A stretch of DNA of 36,436 bases from Acidobacteriota bacterium (lineage in GTDB: Bacteria; Acidobacteriota; Vicinamibacteria; Vicinamibacterales; Fen-181): the NCBI GenBank assembly GCA_003170135.1, contig PMZR01000094.1, positions 45,969-82,404 of the forward strand, in the 5' to 3' direction. The position numbers were made by a program, and so were the translations under genes. The stretch's first letter is position 1. Each line of letters opens with the position of its first letter. Shown here piece by piece: positions 7,555-16,313 of the stretch. The notes under the pieces are model-generated. The model had not been told where the DNA came from. It saw only the letters and a list, made by a program, of their open reading frames with translations, and ran no database searches.

Positions 7555-9486
7555 ATGTCGCATGCCAGGCTGCGTCCGTCGCCCTCATTCCTCGCCGCGG
7601 TCCTCGTCCTCGGCCCGGCGGTCTGCGTCGCGCAGATCGCGTCGCTCCCTGAGGGCCAATCTTCGACGCCGCAGCCGACAGGCACCTGCCGCATCACCGG
7701 CCAGGTGGTCGCAGCGGACAATGGCGCTCCGGTCAGGGGCGCGGGCGTGCTGCTCTCCGGGCAGGCGACTGTCGCGGCGGGTGCCGGCGGTCGTGGGGTG
7801 ACTTCCATCACTTCGATACAGACCGCGCCCTCGGGCGCGGCAGCAGGCGGTTCCGGCGTCGTTTTCGGCGCCGCGCAGTACCCGCCCGGATACGTGCGGC
7901 AGCAGGCGGAGACCGACCAGGCAGGGCGCTTCGAATTCACGGATTTGCCCGCCGGCCGCTTCAGCGTCATGACGTCGCCGCGCTCCGGGTTCGTGCCTGC
8001 GCAGGCTTCCCAGCAAGTGCAACTGAGCGACGGGCAATCGATGGCGGTGACGATCCGCCTTCAACGCACGGGTGCGATCGCGGGACGCGTGCTCGATGAG
8101 GGGGGCGAGCCGTTGGCGCGAGCACAGGTCCGCGCTCTTCGCCGGGACACGTACAGTGGGAACGTGGCGTCGGGCGGGATAGGGGCGCACGCGACCACCG
8201 ACGATCTCGGTCAATTCCGCCTGTACGACCTGCAGCCGGGCGACTACTTCGTCGTGGGTACCGGTTTTTCGCAGCCGTCGTTCGGGACCGGGCCCCGCAC
8301 GGGATATGGGCCGACGTACTATCCCGGAGCGCTGGACATCGGCGCCGCGCGCCAGGTGCCCGTCCGCTCGGGCCAGGATACGTCGGGCATCGAGTTTGCC
8401 CTGCAGCGTGTGGCCCTCGGTCGCATTTCGGGTGTCCTCACGGATTCCACCGGTCGTCCGGCATCGCCCGGATCGGGTGTCGGCATCAGCGTGATGCTCT
8501 CGCGGCGCGGCGCGGAATACGATGGGAGCTCGCACGGTTCGGCCCTGCGACCGGATGGCAACTTCCTGATCAATGACATTGCGCCCGGCCACTACTACCT
8601 GTCGGCGACGATTGCTCATGGCCAGGGACCGGACGCCGAGCGCGAAGGCGCCTTTGTTCCCGTCACCGTCAACGGTGACGACCTGGCGGTCAACATTCAG
8701 ACCAACACGGGTGCGACGATTCTCGGGCGCGTCATCGTCGAAGGATCGCAGCAGCCGCCGGTCGCTTCTCCCGCCGGCACCATCGTGCCGCCAGTACCCC
8801 CGCGAGTGCTGATCGCGATGCGGCCCGCTCAGGAGAACCGGGTTCCGGGCACGGACGTGTCCGGTCGTCCCTCTCAGGCCGGCGACGACGGCACGTTCCA
8901 TCTGACGGGTGCTCGGGGCGGCCCGTTCTTCTTCACGGCCACGGGAGGCCGGGCAATTCTCAAGTCCGTCTTGCGCGGCGGCGAGGACATCACGACGAAA
9001 CCGCTGACGTTGAACGGCACGGAGCGCGTCACCGACATCGTGATCGTGATGACGACCGACACCGGGCGCGTGCAGGGAACGGTGACCAACGCGCAGGGCG
9101 AGCCCGCGCCCGGCATGGACGTCATCATGTTTCCCGAAGACAGCGACCGGTGGTTCGCCGGTTCGCCCTTCGTCTCTCGCACCCGGAGCTACAGCGCTCC
9201 GGTGTCGACCGGGGGGACGCTTCCGGCCATGAGCGCGGCGCCCGCGGCGTCTGCACTGTCTGCTTCACCCGCGGCCCCACCGTCCCCGGCGGTTTTCAGG
9301 CTCGGGCCCGGTCGATTCTCGCTGCCGTTCGTCCTTCCCGGCCGGTACTACATCGTGGCCCTCGATACCGGCAATGCGGTTTCCGGCATCAGCCGGGAAC
9401 TGTTGGAGAAGTTGCGCCCCACGGCAACGGACGTCACGGTGACGGCAGGGGAGCCGACGACCGTGCAGTTGCGGGTGGCGAAGTAG
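7555..9486 (+). CDS. secreted multi-domain protein with carboxypeptidase-regulatory-like repeats
   Basis: A 643-residue exported protein. ATG 7555 has CGGAGG just upstream and gives a signal peptide ending near residue 27 (AVCVAQ). At least five beta-sandwich repeats of the carboxypeptidase-regulatory/Cna-B-like type can be seen from their first strands: CRITGQVVAADNGAPVRGA, GAIAGRVLDEGGEPLARA, GRISGVLTDSTGRPASPG, ATILGRVIVEG and GRVQGTVTNAQGEPAPGM. Each ends in a strand such as FEFTDLPAGRFSV or FRLYDLQPGDYFVV. There are no catalytic residues and no TonB-dependent barrel. Proteins like this are abundant in Acidobacteriota and are thought to be periplasmic or surface proteins with structural or binding roles. 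A proline/alanine-rich linker lies near residues 550-580. It converges on the metal-efflux operon. Export and domain calls are strong; the partner is unknown. Confidence 0.87.
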   Translation: MSHARLRPSPSFLAAVLVLGPAVCVAQIASLPEGQSSTPQPTGTCRITGQVVAADNGAPVRGAGVLLSGQATVAAGAGGRGVTSITSIQTAPSGAAAGGSGVVFGAAQYPPGYVRQQAETDQAGRFEFTDLPAGRFSVMTSPRSGFVPAQASQQVQLSDGQSMAVTIRLQRTGAIAGRVLDEGGEPLARAQVRALRRDTYSGNVASGGIGAHATTDDLGQFRLYDLQPGDYFVVGTGFSQPSFGTGPRTGYGPTYYPGALDIGAARQVPVRSGQDTSGIEFALQRVALGRISGVLTDSTGRPASPGSGVGISVMLSRRGAEYDGSSHGSALRPDGNFLINDIAPGHYYLSATIAHGQGPDAEREGAFVPVTVNGDDLAVNIQTNTGATILGRVIVEGSQQPPVASPAGTIVPPVPPRVLIAMRPAQENRVPGTDVSGRPSQAGDDGTFHLTGARGGPFFFTATGGRAILKSVLRGGEDITTKPLTLNGTERVTDIVIVMTTDTGRVQGTVTNAQGEPAPGMDVIMFPEDSDRWFAGSPFVSRTRSYSAPVSTGGTLPAMSAAPAASALSASPAAPPSPAVFRLGPGRFSLPFVLPGRYYIVALDTGNAVSGISRELLEKLRPTATDVTVTAGEPTTVQLRVAK

Positions 9487-9556
9487 CGCGTGTTCGGGCT
9501 CGCCCGCAACTTCTGGCCGCTGCCGACGCTCGTCGCCAGGCCGAGGCCTCCCCCGG

Positions 9557-12500
9557 CTACACCTTCAGGATGTCGTCGCGCCGCGCCGCCAGCGCATAGA
9601 GCGCGGGCGCCATGAACACCGACAGGAACAGCCGCGAGACGAGGCCGCCGACGATCACGATCGCAAACGGCTTCTGCGAGTCGCTGCCGATCCCCGTGGA
9701 CATCGCGGCCGGCAGCAGGCCGAAGCAGGCGACGAGCGCCGTCATCATGATCGGCCGCAGGCGCAGCAGCGACGCCTCGTAGGTGGCCGTGCGGATGTCC
9801 TTGCCCTCCAGGCGCAGCTTGTTGATGAACGAATAGAGAATGACGCTCGTCTGGACGGCAAGCCCCATCAGGGCGACGAAGCCGAGGCCCGACGACACGC
9901 TGAAGTTGGTCCCCGTGAGCACCAGCGCCAGCAAGCCGCCGACCGGCGCCGTGACGATCACGCTGAAGACGATGATCAGGGGGAACTTCAGGTTCCCGTA
10001 GAGCGCGAACAGGATCAGGAGAATCACCACGATCGTCAGCGGCATGATCAGCATCATCTGCGACCGCGCCGCCAGGTAGTCCTTGTATTCCCCGCCCCAG
10101 TCAAACCAGTATCCGGGCGGCAGCCGGACCTGGCGCCCCACGGCTTCCCGCGCCTGGCCAATGGCGCTCGCGAGGTCGCGTCCCTCGACGCTGAACTGCA
10201 CGCCGATGTAGCGCGCGTTGCTCTCGCGGTAGACGAACGACGCCCCCTTGGACACCTTGATGCTGGCGAACTCGCTGAGCGGCAGATGCTGGCCGTCCGC
10301 GGTGGCGACCAGCAGGTTCCTGATCGCCTCCACGTTGTCGCGGAAGGGTTCCTGCATCCGCACCACGAGGTCGAACTGGCGTTCCCCCTGGATCACCTGC
10401 GTCGCCGCCGTCCCGCCAATCCCCGTCTCGATGATCGTGTTGATGTCGCTGACGTTCAGCCCGTAGCGGGCGATCTTCTCGCGGTCGGGCTCGATCGTCA
10501 CGCTGGGCTGGCCGAGCTCGCGCACGATCGAGATATTCGTGATGCCGGCGACGCGCGAGATGATTTGCTTCACCGCCTCCGCCCGGTCTTCGAGCGTGCC
10601 CAGGTCGGGGCCGAAGATCTTGACGGCGAGCGAGCTCTTCAGCCCGGTTTCCGCCTCGTCTACCGCGTCCTCGGCCGGCTGCGTGTAGTTGAAGATGACG
10701 CCGGGGAACGCGGCGAGCTTTTGCTGGACCGCCTCCACCAGCTGCGGCTTCGTGCGGATCGCGCCGCGCCACGCCGGATCGTCGTACGATTTCAGCCCCA
10801 CGTAGAACTCGTCGTTGAAGAACCCCGTGGGATCCGTCCCATCGTCCGGCCTGCCCAGTTCGTTGGCCACCGTGGTGACCTGCGGGAACCTCGTGAGGAT
10901 CGTGCGAATCTGCGGCGCCAGCTTCGACGCTTCTTCCCACGAAATGGTGTACGGCGTCGTCGCGCGCACCCAGAGCGCGCCTTCGTCCAGGTGTGGCATG
11001 AACTCGGCGCCGACGAAGGGAACCAGCAGCAGTGAACTGGCGAACACCGCGAGGCAGACGAGCACCGTCACGGCCGGATGGCGCAGGACGCCGCCGAGCA
11101 GGCGGCCGTAGGCATCGCGCACGTGTTCGTACACCCGGACCGTCGGTTCCTTGACGTCGTTTCGCAGGAAATACGCGCACAGGACCGGCAGCAGCGTCAG
11201 CGTGCAGACCAGCGCCCCGACCAGCGCGAACGACATCGTGTCGGCCATCGGATGGAAGAGGCGGCCGGACGGCCCGACCAGCGCGTAGATCGGCAGGTAG
11301 CCGGCGATGATCACCGCGACGGCGTAGAAGATCGGGCGCTCGACGTCGCGCGCCGCCGAGCGCACGACCTCGACCACGTTGTGCGGCTGGCCATGCCGCG
11401 CCGCCATCTCGCGGAAGATGTTCTCCACCATCACCACGGCGCCGTCGACGAGGATGCCGAAGTCGATCGCGCCGATCGACAGCAGGTTCGCGGGAATGCG
11501 CTGCCAGTCGAGGCAGATGAACGAGAAGAACAGCGCGAAGGGGATCGTCACGGCCACGATGAGCGCCGTTCGCACGCTGAAGAGGAAGAGTCCCAGGATG
11601 ACGAGCACCAGGATCATCCCGCGCAGCAGGTTGCGCTCGACGGTCTTGGTCGTCTCGGCCAGCAGGTAGTGCCGATCGTAGAACGGCACGATCTTCACGT
11701 CCGGCGGCAGGATGCGCTCGTTCAGGTCCTTCGTCAGCTGCTCGACCTTGTCGAGGATGACCTGGGCCTGTTCGCCCGTTCGCATCAGGATCACGCCCTC
11801 GACCGCGTCGTCCTGGTTCATGTAGCCGAACTCGCCGAGCCTGGGCGCATGGCCGATCGCCACGTCCCCGACGTCGCGGACGTAGGTGGGGATGCCGTTG
11901 TGCGTCGCCACGACGATGTTGCCGATGTCGTTGGTGGTGCGGACCTGCCCGAGACCGCGCACGTAGTAGAACTGACCGCCCTGCGAGAAGAATCCGCCGC
12001 CCGCGTTGGCGTTGTTGCTGCCGAGCTGCTGCGCGACCTGCGGCACCGTCACCAGGTGCGCGAACAGCTTGTGCGGGTCGAGCAGCACCTGGTACTGCAT
12101 GGTCGTGCCGCCGAAGGCCGAATCGTCGGCGACGCCCTGGATGGCCCGGTAGCGGCGTTCGAGCACCCAGTCCTCGATCGTCTTGAGTTCCTGCGGCGAA
12201 TGGTCGGGGCTCTGCAGGACGTAGCGGTAGATCAGGCCGCTGGGGCTGAAGAGCGGCGAGATGACCGGCGTGATGCCCTGCGGCATCGGGGCATTGGGCA
12301 CGCGTTCGAACGCCTGCTCGCGCGCGAAATACGGGTCGGCGTCGTAGTCGAAGTTCATCGTGACCGACGACAGGCCGTAGAGCGAAATCGAGCGCAGCGC
12401 GTCCAGCTTGTTGATCCCGTTCATCTCCACTTCGATCGGGATCGTGATGAGACGCTCCACCTCTTCGGCGGCGTGGCCCGGCCACTGCGTGACGATCTCG

Positions 12501-12640
12501 ACGTGGGGCGGCGACAGGTCGGGATAGGCGTCGATCGGCAGTCGCTGGAACGACAACACGCCCCAGGCGCCAAGGGCGAGCATGCCCACCAGGACCAGGA
12601 ACCGCTGCGCGAGCGCAAACGAAACGATGCGGTCAATCAT
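9557..12640 (-). CDS. heavy-metal efflux RND permease, CzcA/CusA family
   Basis: A full-length pump subunit of 1027 residues from ATG 12640; a TTG four codons earlier is also in frame. TM4 reads DFGILVDGAVVMVEN, the signature of the heavy-metal (HME) branch, where a single aspartate pair with glutamate replaces the DD of drug pumps. The order is TM1 (residues 8-27), porter, TM2-6, porter, TM7-12. The final bundle contains GLAVQTSVILYSF and the RLRPIMMTALVA loop. It should move divalent or monovalent metal ions from periplasm to exterior, powered by protons. Which metal (Co/Zn/Cd/Ni or Cu/Ag) is not decided by what I can read. It is the last gene of a minus-strand operon after the outer-membrane and adaptor genes, 24 bp behind the adaptor stop. 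Confidence 0.95.
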   Translation of the reverse strand: MIDRIVSFALAQRFLVLVGMLALGAWGVLSFQRLPIDAYPDLSPPHVEIVTQWPGHAAEEVERLITIPIEVEMNGINKLDALRSISLYGLSSVTMNFDYDADPYFAREQAFERVPNAPMPQGITPVISPLFSPSGLIYRYVLQSPDHSPQELKTIEDWVLERRYRAIQGVADDSAFGGTTMQYQVLLDPHKLFAHLVTVPQVAQQLGSNNANAGGGFFSQGGQFYYVRGLGQVRTTNDIGNIVVATHNGIPTYVRDVGDVAIGHAPRLGEFGYMNQDDAVEGVILMRTGEQAQVILDKVEQLTKDLNERILPPDVKIVPFYDRHYLLAETTKTVERNLLRGMILVLVILGLFLFSVRTALIVAVTIPFALFFSFICLDWQRIPANLLSIGAIDFGILVDGAVVMVENIFREMAARHGQPHNVVEVVRSAARDVERPIFYAVAVIIAGYLPIYALVGPSGRLFHPMADTMSFALVGALVCTLTLLPVLCAYFLRNDVKEPTVRVYEHVRDAYGRLLGGVLRHPAVTVLVCLAVFASSLLLVPFVGAEFMPHLDEGALWVRATTPYTISWEEASKLAPQIRTILTRFPQVTTVANELGRPDDGTDPTGFFNDEFYVGLKSYDDPAWRGAIRTKPQLVEAVQQKLAAFPGVIFNYTQPAEDAVDEAETGLKSSLAVKIFGPDLGTLEDRAEAVKQIISRVAGITNISIVRELGQPSVTIEPDREKIARYGLNVSDINTIIETGIGGTAATQVIQGERQFDLVVRMQEPFRDNVEAIRNLLVATADGQHLPLSEFASIKVSKGASFVYRESNARYIGVQFSVEGRDLASAIGQAREAVGRQVRLPPGYWFDWGGEYKDYLAARSQMMLIMPLTIVVILLILFALYGNLKFPLIIVFSVIVTAPVGGLLALVLTGTNFSVSSGLGFVALMGLAVQTSVILYSFINKLRLEGKDIRTATYEASLLRLRPIMMTALVACFGLLPAAMSTGIGSDSQKPFAIVIVGGLVSRLFLSVFMAPALYALAARRDDILKV

Positions 12641-12664
12641 GAGAGCCTGCAATCGTCCGGGTGG

Positions 12665-13861
12665 TCATCGCTCGTACGTCTGGGCGAACTGCAAAAAGAC
12701 GCTGCCCTCGGCCACCACGGCGTCGCCCGCCGCGAGACCCGAGAGCACCTCGAAGCCGTCGTCCTGCTGCGCGCCGATGGTCACCAGCCGCTGCGCGAAG
12801 CTGCCCGGTTCCACCTGCACGTACACGAACGGGAAGTTCTCGCTGTTGTAGAGCACCGCCGAAGTGGGCACGACCAGGACGTCGCGGCGCGTGCCGGAGT
12901 GCACGAGCACGTCCACGAACTGGTCCTTCTTGAGCAACCCGGCGCGGTTCTCCGTGACGACCCGGACCGGCGTCGTCCGGGTGGCCGGGTCGAGCATGGC
13001 GCCGATGTAGGTGATACGGCCGGGAAAGACACCAGGGAGCGACGCAGCACGCACATCCGCCCGGTCGCCGACATGGACCGCGGTCGTCTCGTTCTCGTTC
13101 AGATGCGCCTGCACCCACAACGTGGACGGCTCGCTGATGACGAAGCAGATCGTCGTCCCGGTTTGGACGAATTGTCCCGGCAGCACGAGTTTCTGCACGA
13201 CCACGCCCGCAATCGGCGACCGCACGGCCAGTTCAGGCCGGATGGCGATGTTCTGGCGCTCCGCCTCCGCGATGTCCCGGTCGGTGACGCCAAAGATCTT
13301 GAGCGCCTGCAGATCGTTCTGGACCTCGGTGAACGCGTCGTTGTAGTCGGCCTCCGATCCCTCGAGGTCCTTTTGCGCGATGGCGCGATGCTCCAGCAGG
13401 TCGCGGTTGCGCGCGAGCGTCCGCTGGGCCAGGTCGAGACGGTTCTTCGCCTTGCGATACGTCGAGATGGCATTGCTCAGGTCGGGGCTCGCCACGTAGA
13501 GCAGTGGTTCGCCCGGCTTCACCCGCGTTCCCAGATCGACGACGATTCGCGCGATCGGGCCGTTGACCTGCGTGATGGCCTGGGTGGTTCGATCGGCGTC
13601 CCAGTCGGCGGTTCCCGTGGTATGCACCTCGACAGCCCGCGAGCTCGTCTGCACGCGTGCGATCCGCAGATGCGAAAGCTGGCTGGCGGACACTTTGAAC
13701 AAGCCGGGCTTTGCGGTTTGCTGCTGTTCCGTGGCGCTCGCCGGCGCGGCGCCCGGAGCTCCGCAGCCGGAGGCCGCCACGGCCAGCGCGCCGAGCGCAG
13801 CCAGGATCGAGAAACGCCATCCGGACGCGCGCAGCCGTCGCCGCGAGGGGGTCTTCTTCAT
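12665..13861 (-). CDS. RND efflux periplasmic adaptor (CzcB/CusB type)
   Basis: A 398-residue membrane-fusion protein that bridges the inner-membrane pump and outer-membrane channel. The N terminus has a basic start, a hydrophobic segment and AASGC (Cys33), consistent with a lipoprotein anchor. It continues with a beta-barrel/lipoyl half (NGPIARIVVDLGTRVKPGEPLLYVASPDL), an alpha-helical hairpin (residues about 135-205), the returning lipoyl half (AVRSPIAGVVVQKLVLPGQFV) and the beta-barrel and membrane-proximal domains to the C terminus. There is no His/Met-rich N-terminal metal-binding extension of the kind seen in some copper adaptors. Its ATG overlaps the stop of the TolC-type gene by 4 bp (13858-13861), implying coupled translation and fixed stoichiometry. 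Confidence 0.93.
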   Translation of the reverse strand: MKKTPSRRRLRASGWRFSILAALGALAVAASGCGAPGAAPASATEQQQTAKPGLFKVSASQLSHLRIARVQTSSRAVEVHTTGTADWDADRTTQAITQVNGPIARIVVDLGTRVKPGEPLLYVASPDLSNAISTYRKAKNRLDLAQRTLARNRDLLEHRAIAQKDLEGSEADYNDAFTEVQNDLQALKIFGVTDRDIAEAERQNIAIRPELAVRSPIAGVVVQKLVLPGQFVQTGTTICFVISEPSTLWVQAHLNENETTAVHVGDRADVRAASLPGVFPGRITYIGAMLDPATRTTPVRVVTENRAGLLKKDQFVDVLVHSGTRRDVLVVPTSAVLYNSENFPFVYVQVEPGSFAQRLVTIGAQQDDGFEVLSGLAAGDAVVAEGSVFLQFAQTYER

Positions 13862-15150
13862 TGGATTACCTGTCTTCCGACGACGAAATTGATCTGCGCG
13901 GCGCCGGTCATGTAGGCCGCCAACGCCTGGCGGTAGGCGAGTTCGGTCGCCCGATACGTGCGCTCGGCATCGAGAAGGTCGAGCAGGCTGCTGGCGCCTC
14001 GCCGGTAGGCGTAGGTGCTGATCTCACGCGACTGGCTGGCCTGGTCGAGATAGCCCGACTCGAACAGCGAGACCACCTTCTCGTTGGTCTGGAAGCCGGC
14101 GTACGCGTTGGCGACGTCGGTCAGCACGGTGACGCGGGCGGCGGATTCCGATTCCCGCGCCTGCCTGACGGCCACCTCGCTGCGCGCGATTTCTCCCTGG
14201 TTGCGGTTGTGAATGGGCAGCGCGATCGAGAAGCCGAACCCGATGCCGTTCACGGGGCCGTTGCGGTCGTACTCCACCTCGCCGGTGAGGTCGGGCGCGC
14301 GGTTGCCGAAGGCCAGCGCCACGGTGTTGTTGGCGAGCCGCGTATTGATGCTCGCCGCCAGCAGGTCCGGCCGTGCCGCCAGCGCCTGCTGCTGCAGGTC
14401 CGCCAGCGCCAGCGCGTACTTCTGGTGCGCCAGCGTCCCAGCCACGTCGAAATCATCGGCCACCGTTTCGTAGCCGACCAATTGCCGCAAAACCGCCTTG
14501 CCCTGCACCAGCGACACCTCGGCCGCCGACACGTCCTGCTCCAGCTGCAGTTTCTGGAGCGCGATCTTCAGGTAGTCGCCCTCGGAGATGTCGCCAGAGG
14601 CCATCCTCTGCTTGTCGATGGTGACGACCTCGCCAAAGTCCTTCAGGTCCTGCTGCGCCAGGTCGAGATTCGACTTCGCCAGCAGCACCGCGATGAACGC
14701 CTGCTGCACCTGGAACCGGATCTGGCGCTCGGCATCGTCTACCGTCTTGACGGTCGCCTCCGTCGTGTCGCGGGCCACGACGACCCGTTTCTCCCGCTTG
14801 CCGCCCCGTTCGAACAGGTAGCTGAGCGACTCGGTGTAGGTCTGCGTATTCGGCAGGCTGATCTGGCTTGGTGTGAAGACCGGGAAGTCCGCGTTGGTGG
14901 ACGTCACGACCGGGTTCGGCTTGAGGCCCGCGGTCACCTCGTTGGCTCGCGACTGGTCGATGTTGAGGCGGTTGGCGCGCAGCGTCTGGTTGTGCTCGAG
15001 GGCCAGTTGCACCGCCTGCTCGCTCGTGATGAGCGTCGGCGGCCGGGGCGAATCGCTTCGCGCCTGGGCCAGCGAGACCGCCGGCAGGAAGACGAGGACA
15101 AGGGACGCGAGAGAGACGCGGCCGCAACGACGCCATCGATGTCGGCACAT
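13858..15150 (-). CDS. TolC-family outer-membrane efflux protein (CzcC type)
   Basis: A 430-residue outer-membrane channel subunit. The signal peptide covers residues 1-28 (ending AVSLAQ). The two TolC repeats are visible: the first begins TSEQAVQLALEHNQTL and contains an ANEVTAGLKPNP loop; the second begins near RPDLLAASINTRLANNTVALA and ends SSLLDLLDAERTYRATELAYRQALAAYMTGAAQINFVVG, the characteristic last helices. ATG 15150 is used here. AAGGAG lies 13 nt upstream, somewhat far, and a nearer ATG at about 15158 is out of frame, so initiation may be inefficient. It overlaps the adaptor gene by 4 bp. With the adaptor and the CzcA-type pump it forms the tripartite metal exporter. Confidence 0.93.
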   Translation of the reverse strand: MCRHRWRRCGRVSLASLVLVFLPAVSLAQARSDSPRPPTLITSEQAVQLALEHNQTLRANRLNIDQSRANEVTAGLKPNPVVTSTNADFPVFTPSQISLPNTQTYTESLSYLFERGGKREKRVVVARDTTEATVKTVDDAERQIRFQVQQAFIAVLLAKSNLDLAQQDLKDFGEVVTIDKQRMASGDISEGDYLKIALQKLQLEQDVSAAEVSLVQGKAVLRQLVGYETVADDFDVAGTLAHQKYALALADLQQQALAARPDLLAASINTRLANNTVALAFGNRAPDLTGEVEYDRNGPVNGIGFGFSIALPIHNRNQGEIARSEVAVRQARESESAARVTVLTDVANAYAGFQTNEKVVSLFESGYLDQASQSREISTYAYRRGASSLLDLLDAERTYRATELAYRQALAAYMTGAAQINFVVGRQVIQ

Positions 15151-15252
15151 CGATCCATTTCTCCTTCAAGAGTGACCCGCCCGGCGCCTGCCGATGCGTA
15201 GCGCACCCGCGGCGCAGGTTCGTCGATTCGTCGGAAGTCGAAAAGCGGAGGG

Positions 15253-15546
15253 TCAGGCGGGCGGAGAGCGGCCGATCGAGCGCACGCCGAGCAGGAGATG
15301 GGGGAGAAGCGGGACGACGGGGAGCACGTCGCCCGCCGGCCCGGTGTTGGGCGTGGGAGCCGCGCTCGACAGTTGGATTTCCGACGGCGCCTTGCTCGCC
15401 GCACACACCACGCAATTGGCTTCGCGGTGCGCGGAACCGGCGGTCAGGGCGTGGATGTAGGGGTCAGCTGCGACGAGCAGCGTGTAGAGGACGAGCACGA
15501 AGGCGAACACTGCGCCTCGAGGGGGGCGACCCGGTCCAATAGACAT
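15253..15546 (-). CDS. small membrane-anchored CxxC/His protein heading the metal-efflux operon
   Basis: A 97-residue protein starting at ATG 15546 with AAAGAGG just upstream. One hydrophobic segment (residues 12-28, FAFVLVLYTLLVAADP) acts as a signal anchor or signal peptide. Downstream are His32, His40, Cys45-x-x-Cys48 (NCVVC), a proline-rich linker, a second hydrophobic patch with His83, and the tail RSIGRSPPA. The CxxC with nearby histidines facing the periplasm would suit metal binding. It lies 102 bp upstream of the TolC-type gene on the same strand and so probably leads the operon. I do not recognise a named family with certainty. It recalls the small DUF2946-type proteins near copper genes, but that is only a resemblance in pattern. 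A periplasmic metal sensor, chaperone or redox helper is an inference. Confidence 0.65.
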   Translation of the reverse strand: MSIGPGRPPRGAVFAFVLVLYTLLVAADPYIHALTAGSAHREANCVVCAASKAPSEIQLSSAAPTPNTGPAGDVLPVVPLLPHLLLGVRSIGRSPPA

Positions 15547-15691
15547 GGCCTCTTTTCAGTATACGGCGGCCGGCGTGCGCCTGCCACCTTCGTGATCCAT
15601 GGCCGCCGCCCTCCCGCGCCGCTCAGTCGTTTCGACTACCCGACGGGCGCGCTTGACTCGAACGCGGGCCGGGATCATCATTCGCCCGCCG

Positions 15692-15880
15692 ATGAACAGG
15701 ATCTTCCTGCGGCTCGTGATGGCGACGCTGGTCTTCGGTGCGCTGCTGTTCGCAGCCGCCGGAACCGTGATGTGGCCTGCCGCGTGGGCCTACCTCGCGA
15801 TCGTGACGGCGTCGCTCATCGCCTACAGCAGCATCCTCAGGCTCCATCCGGACCTCATCCAGGAACGCAGCAAGCCGCCA
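15692..15880 (+). pseudogene. 5' remnant of isoprenylcysteine methyltransferase-like membrane protein
   Basis: From ATG 15692, about 63 codons read as the N terminus of a small membrane methyltransferase of the ICMT/phospholipid methyltransferase type: one TM with MATLVFGALLFAAAGTVMWP, a second with AWAYLAIVTASLIAYSS, and the loop HPDLIQERSKPP. The frame then enters an arginine-rich, structureless run that is merely the antisense of the neighbouring desaturase remnant. The catalytic C-terminal half is missing. The frame stays open to 16306, but nothing after 15880 resembles the family. Identification rests on pattern memory of the N-terminal segment, so the family name is moderately sure; the truncation is clear. 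Confidence 0.6.
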
Positions 15881-15882
15881 TC

Positions 15883-16179
15883 CAGGCGGCGGCGCCAGGT
15901 GGCTGCCAGGTACTCGTTTACTGTCAGCGTCCACATGTCGCCGACGCCGCGGCGATCGAGGTCGGCGGCGGTCGCATGGTGCTCGGCGTGCGCGCGCTGC
16001 CAGCTGTCGAAGGGTGTGAGCGTCAGCACGCCGGTAACGTATCCAAGTACCCGGTTCGCGCGCCGGGACGCGAAGAACGATCCGTGGCAGCAGTCGTGGA
16101 AGATGATGAAGACGCGCACCAGCAGGGCGCCGGCAAGTACGGACAGCGCGAGAGCGAGCCAGGGATGCTCATCACGCCA
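15883..16179 (-). pseudogene. internal remnant of a fatty acid desaturase
   Basis: About 99 codons on the minus strand match the first half of a membrane fatty acid desaturase: a hydrophobic segment (LALALSVLAGALLVRVFIIF), the first histidine box HDCCH, FASRRANRVLGYVTGVLTLTP, the second box HAEHH, and DRRGVGDMWTLTVNEYLAATWRRRL. After RRRL, at about 15883, the sequence turns into the antisense of the methyltransferase remnant, so the second TM pair and the third histidine box needed for the di-iron centre are absent. Upstream of about 16179 the N-terminal helix is also not recognisable. It cannot be functional as seen. Both this and the opposing remnant lose their 3' ends at the same point, which suggests a deletion between two convergent genes. 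Confidence 0.75.
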
Positions 16180-16261
16180 CGTCGCGCCGGCTCGACTGTC
16201 GCACCTCACCAGCGTGTCGCGCCGAGCGCACCGAACAACACGCTCCGCATGTGGCTCCGCC

Positions 16262-16297
16262 GGAACGCTCCTGCATGTTGCCCCGCCGGAGCGTTCC
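16262..16297. repeat. 10-bp perfect inverted repeat overlapping a promoter
   Basis: GGAACGCTCC at 16262-16271 and GGAGCGTTCC at 16288-16297 are exact reverse complements. Each arm is preceded by CCGCC, so the two sites also read as near-direct repeats 26 bp apart. The second arm lies in the spacer of the promoter-like pair TTGCCC/TATAAA in front of the HxHH membrane protein. This looks like an operator, or an mRNA-independent hairpin at the edge of the deleted region. Confidence 0.55.
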
Positions 16298-16307
16298 CCC
16301 TTATAAA
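16278..16307 (+). promoter_or_regulatory. sigma-70-like promoter of HxHH membrane protein gene
   Basis: TTGCCC at 16278-16283 and TATAAA at 16302-16307 are separated by 18 bp and match the housekeeping consensus at four and five of six positions. The predicted start of transcription falls close to the ATG at 16314, implying a leaderless or very short-leader mRNA. Confidence 0.5.
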
Positions 16308-16313
16308 GGACTG

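Noticed and set aside
11078..13915. A 945-codon plus-strand frame antisense to the metal pump and adaptor
   Set aside because: The composition is His/Arg/Asp-rich, as expected of the complement of GC-rich coding DNA, and the minus strand encodes clear RND and adaptor proteins.
15558..15563. TATACT (minus strand) as the promoter of the small CxxC protein gene
   Set aside because: The predicted start would fall at or inside the good AAAGAGG ribosome binding site, so a promoter further upstream is more likely.
15599..16306. A 235-codon plus-strand protein across the scar region
   Set aside because: Only codons from 15692 to 15880 resemble a protein family. The remainder is the antisense of the desaturase remnant, so it is treated as a pseudogene.
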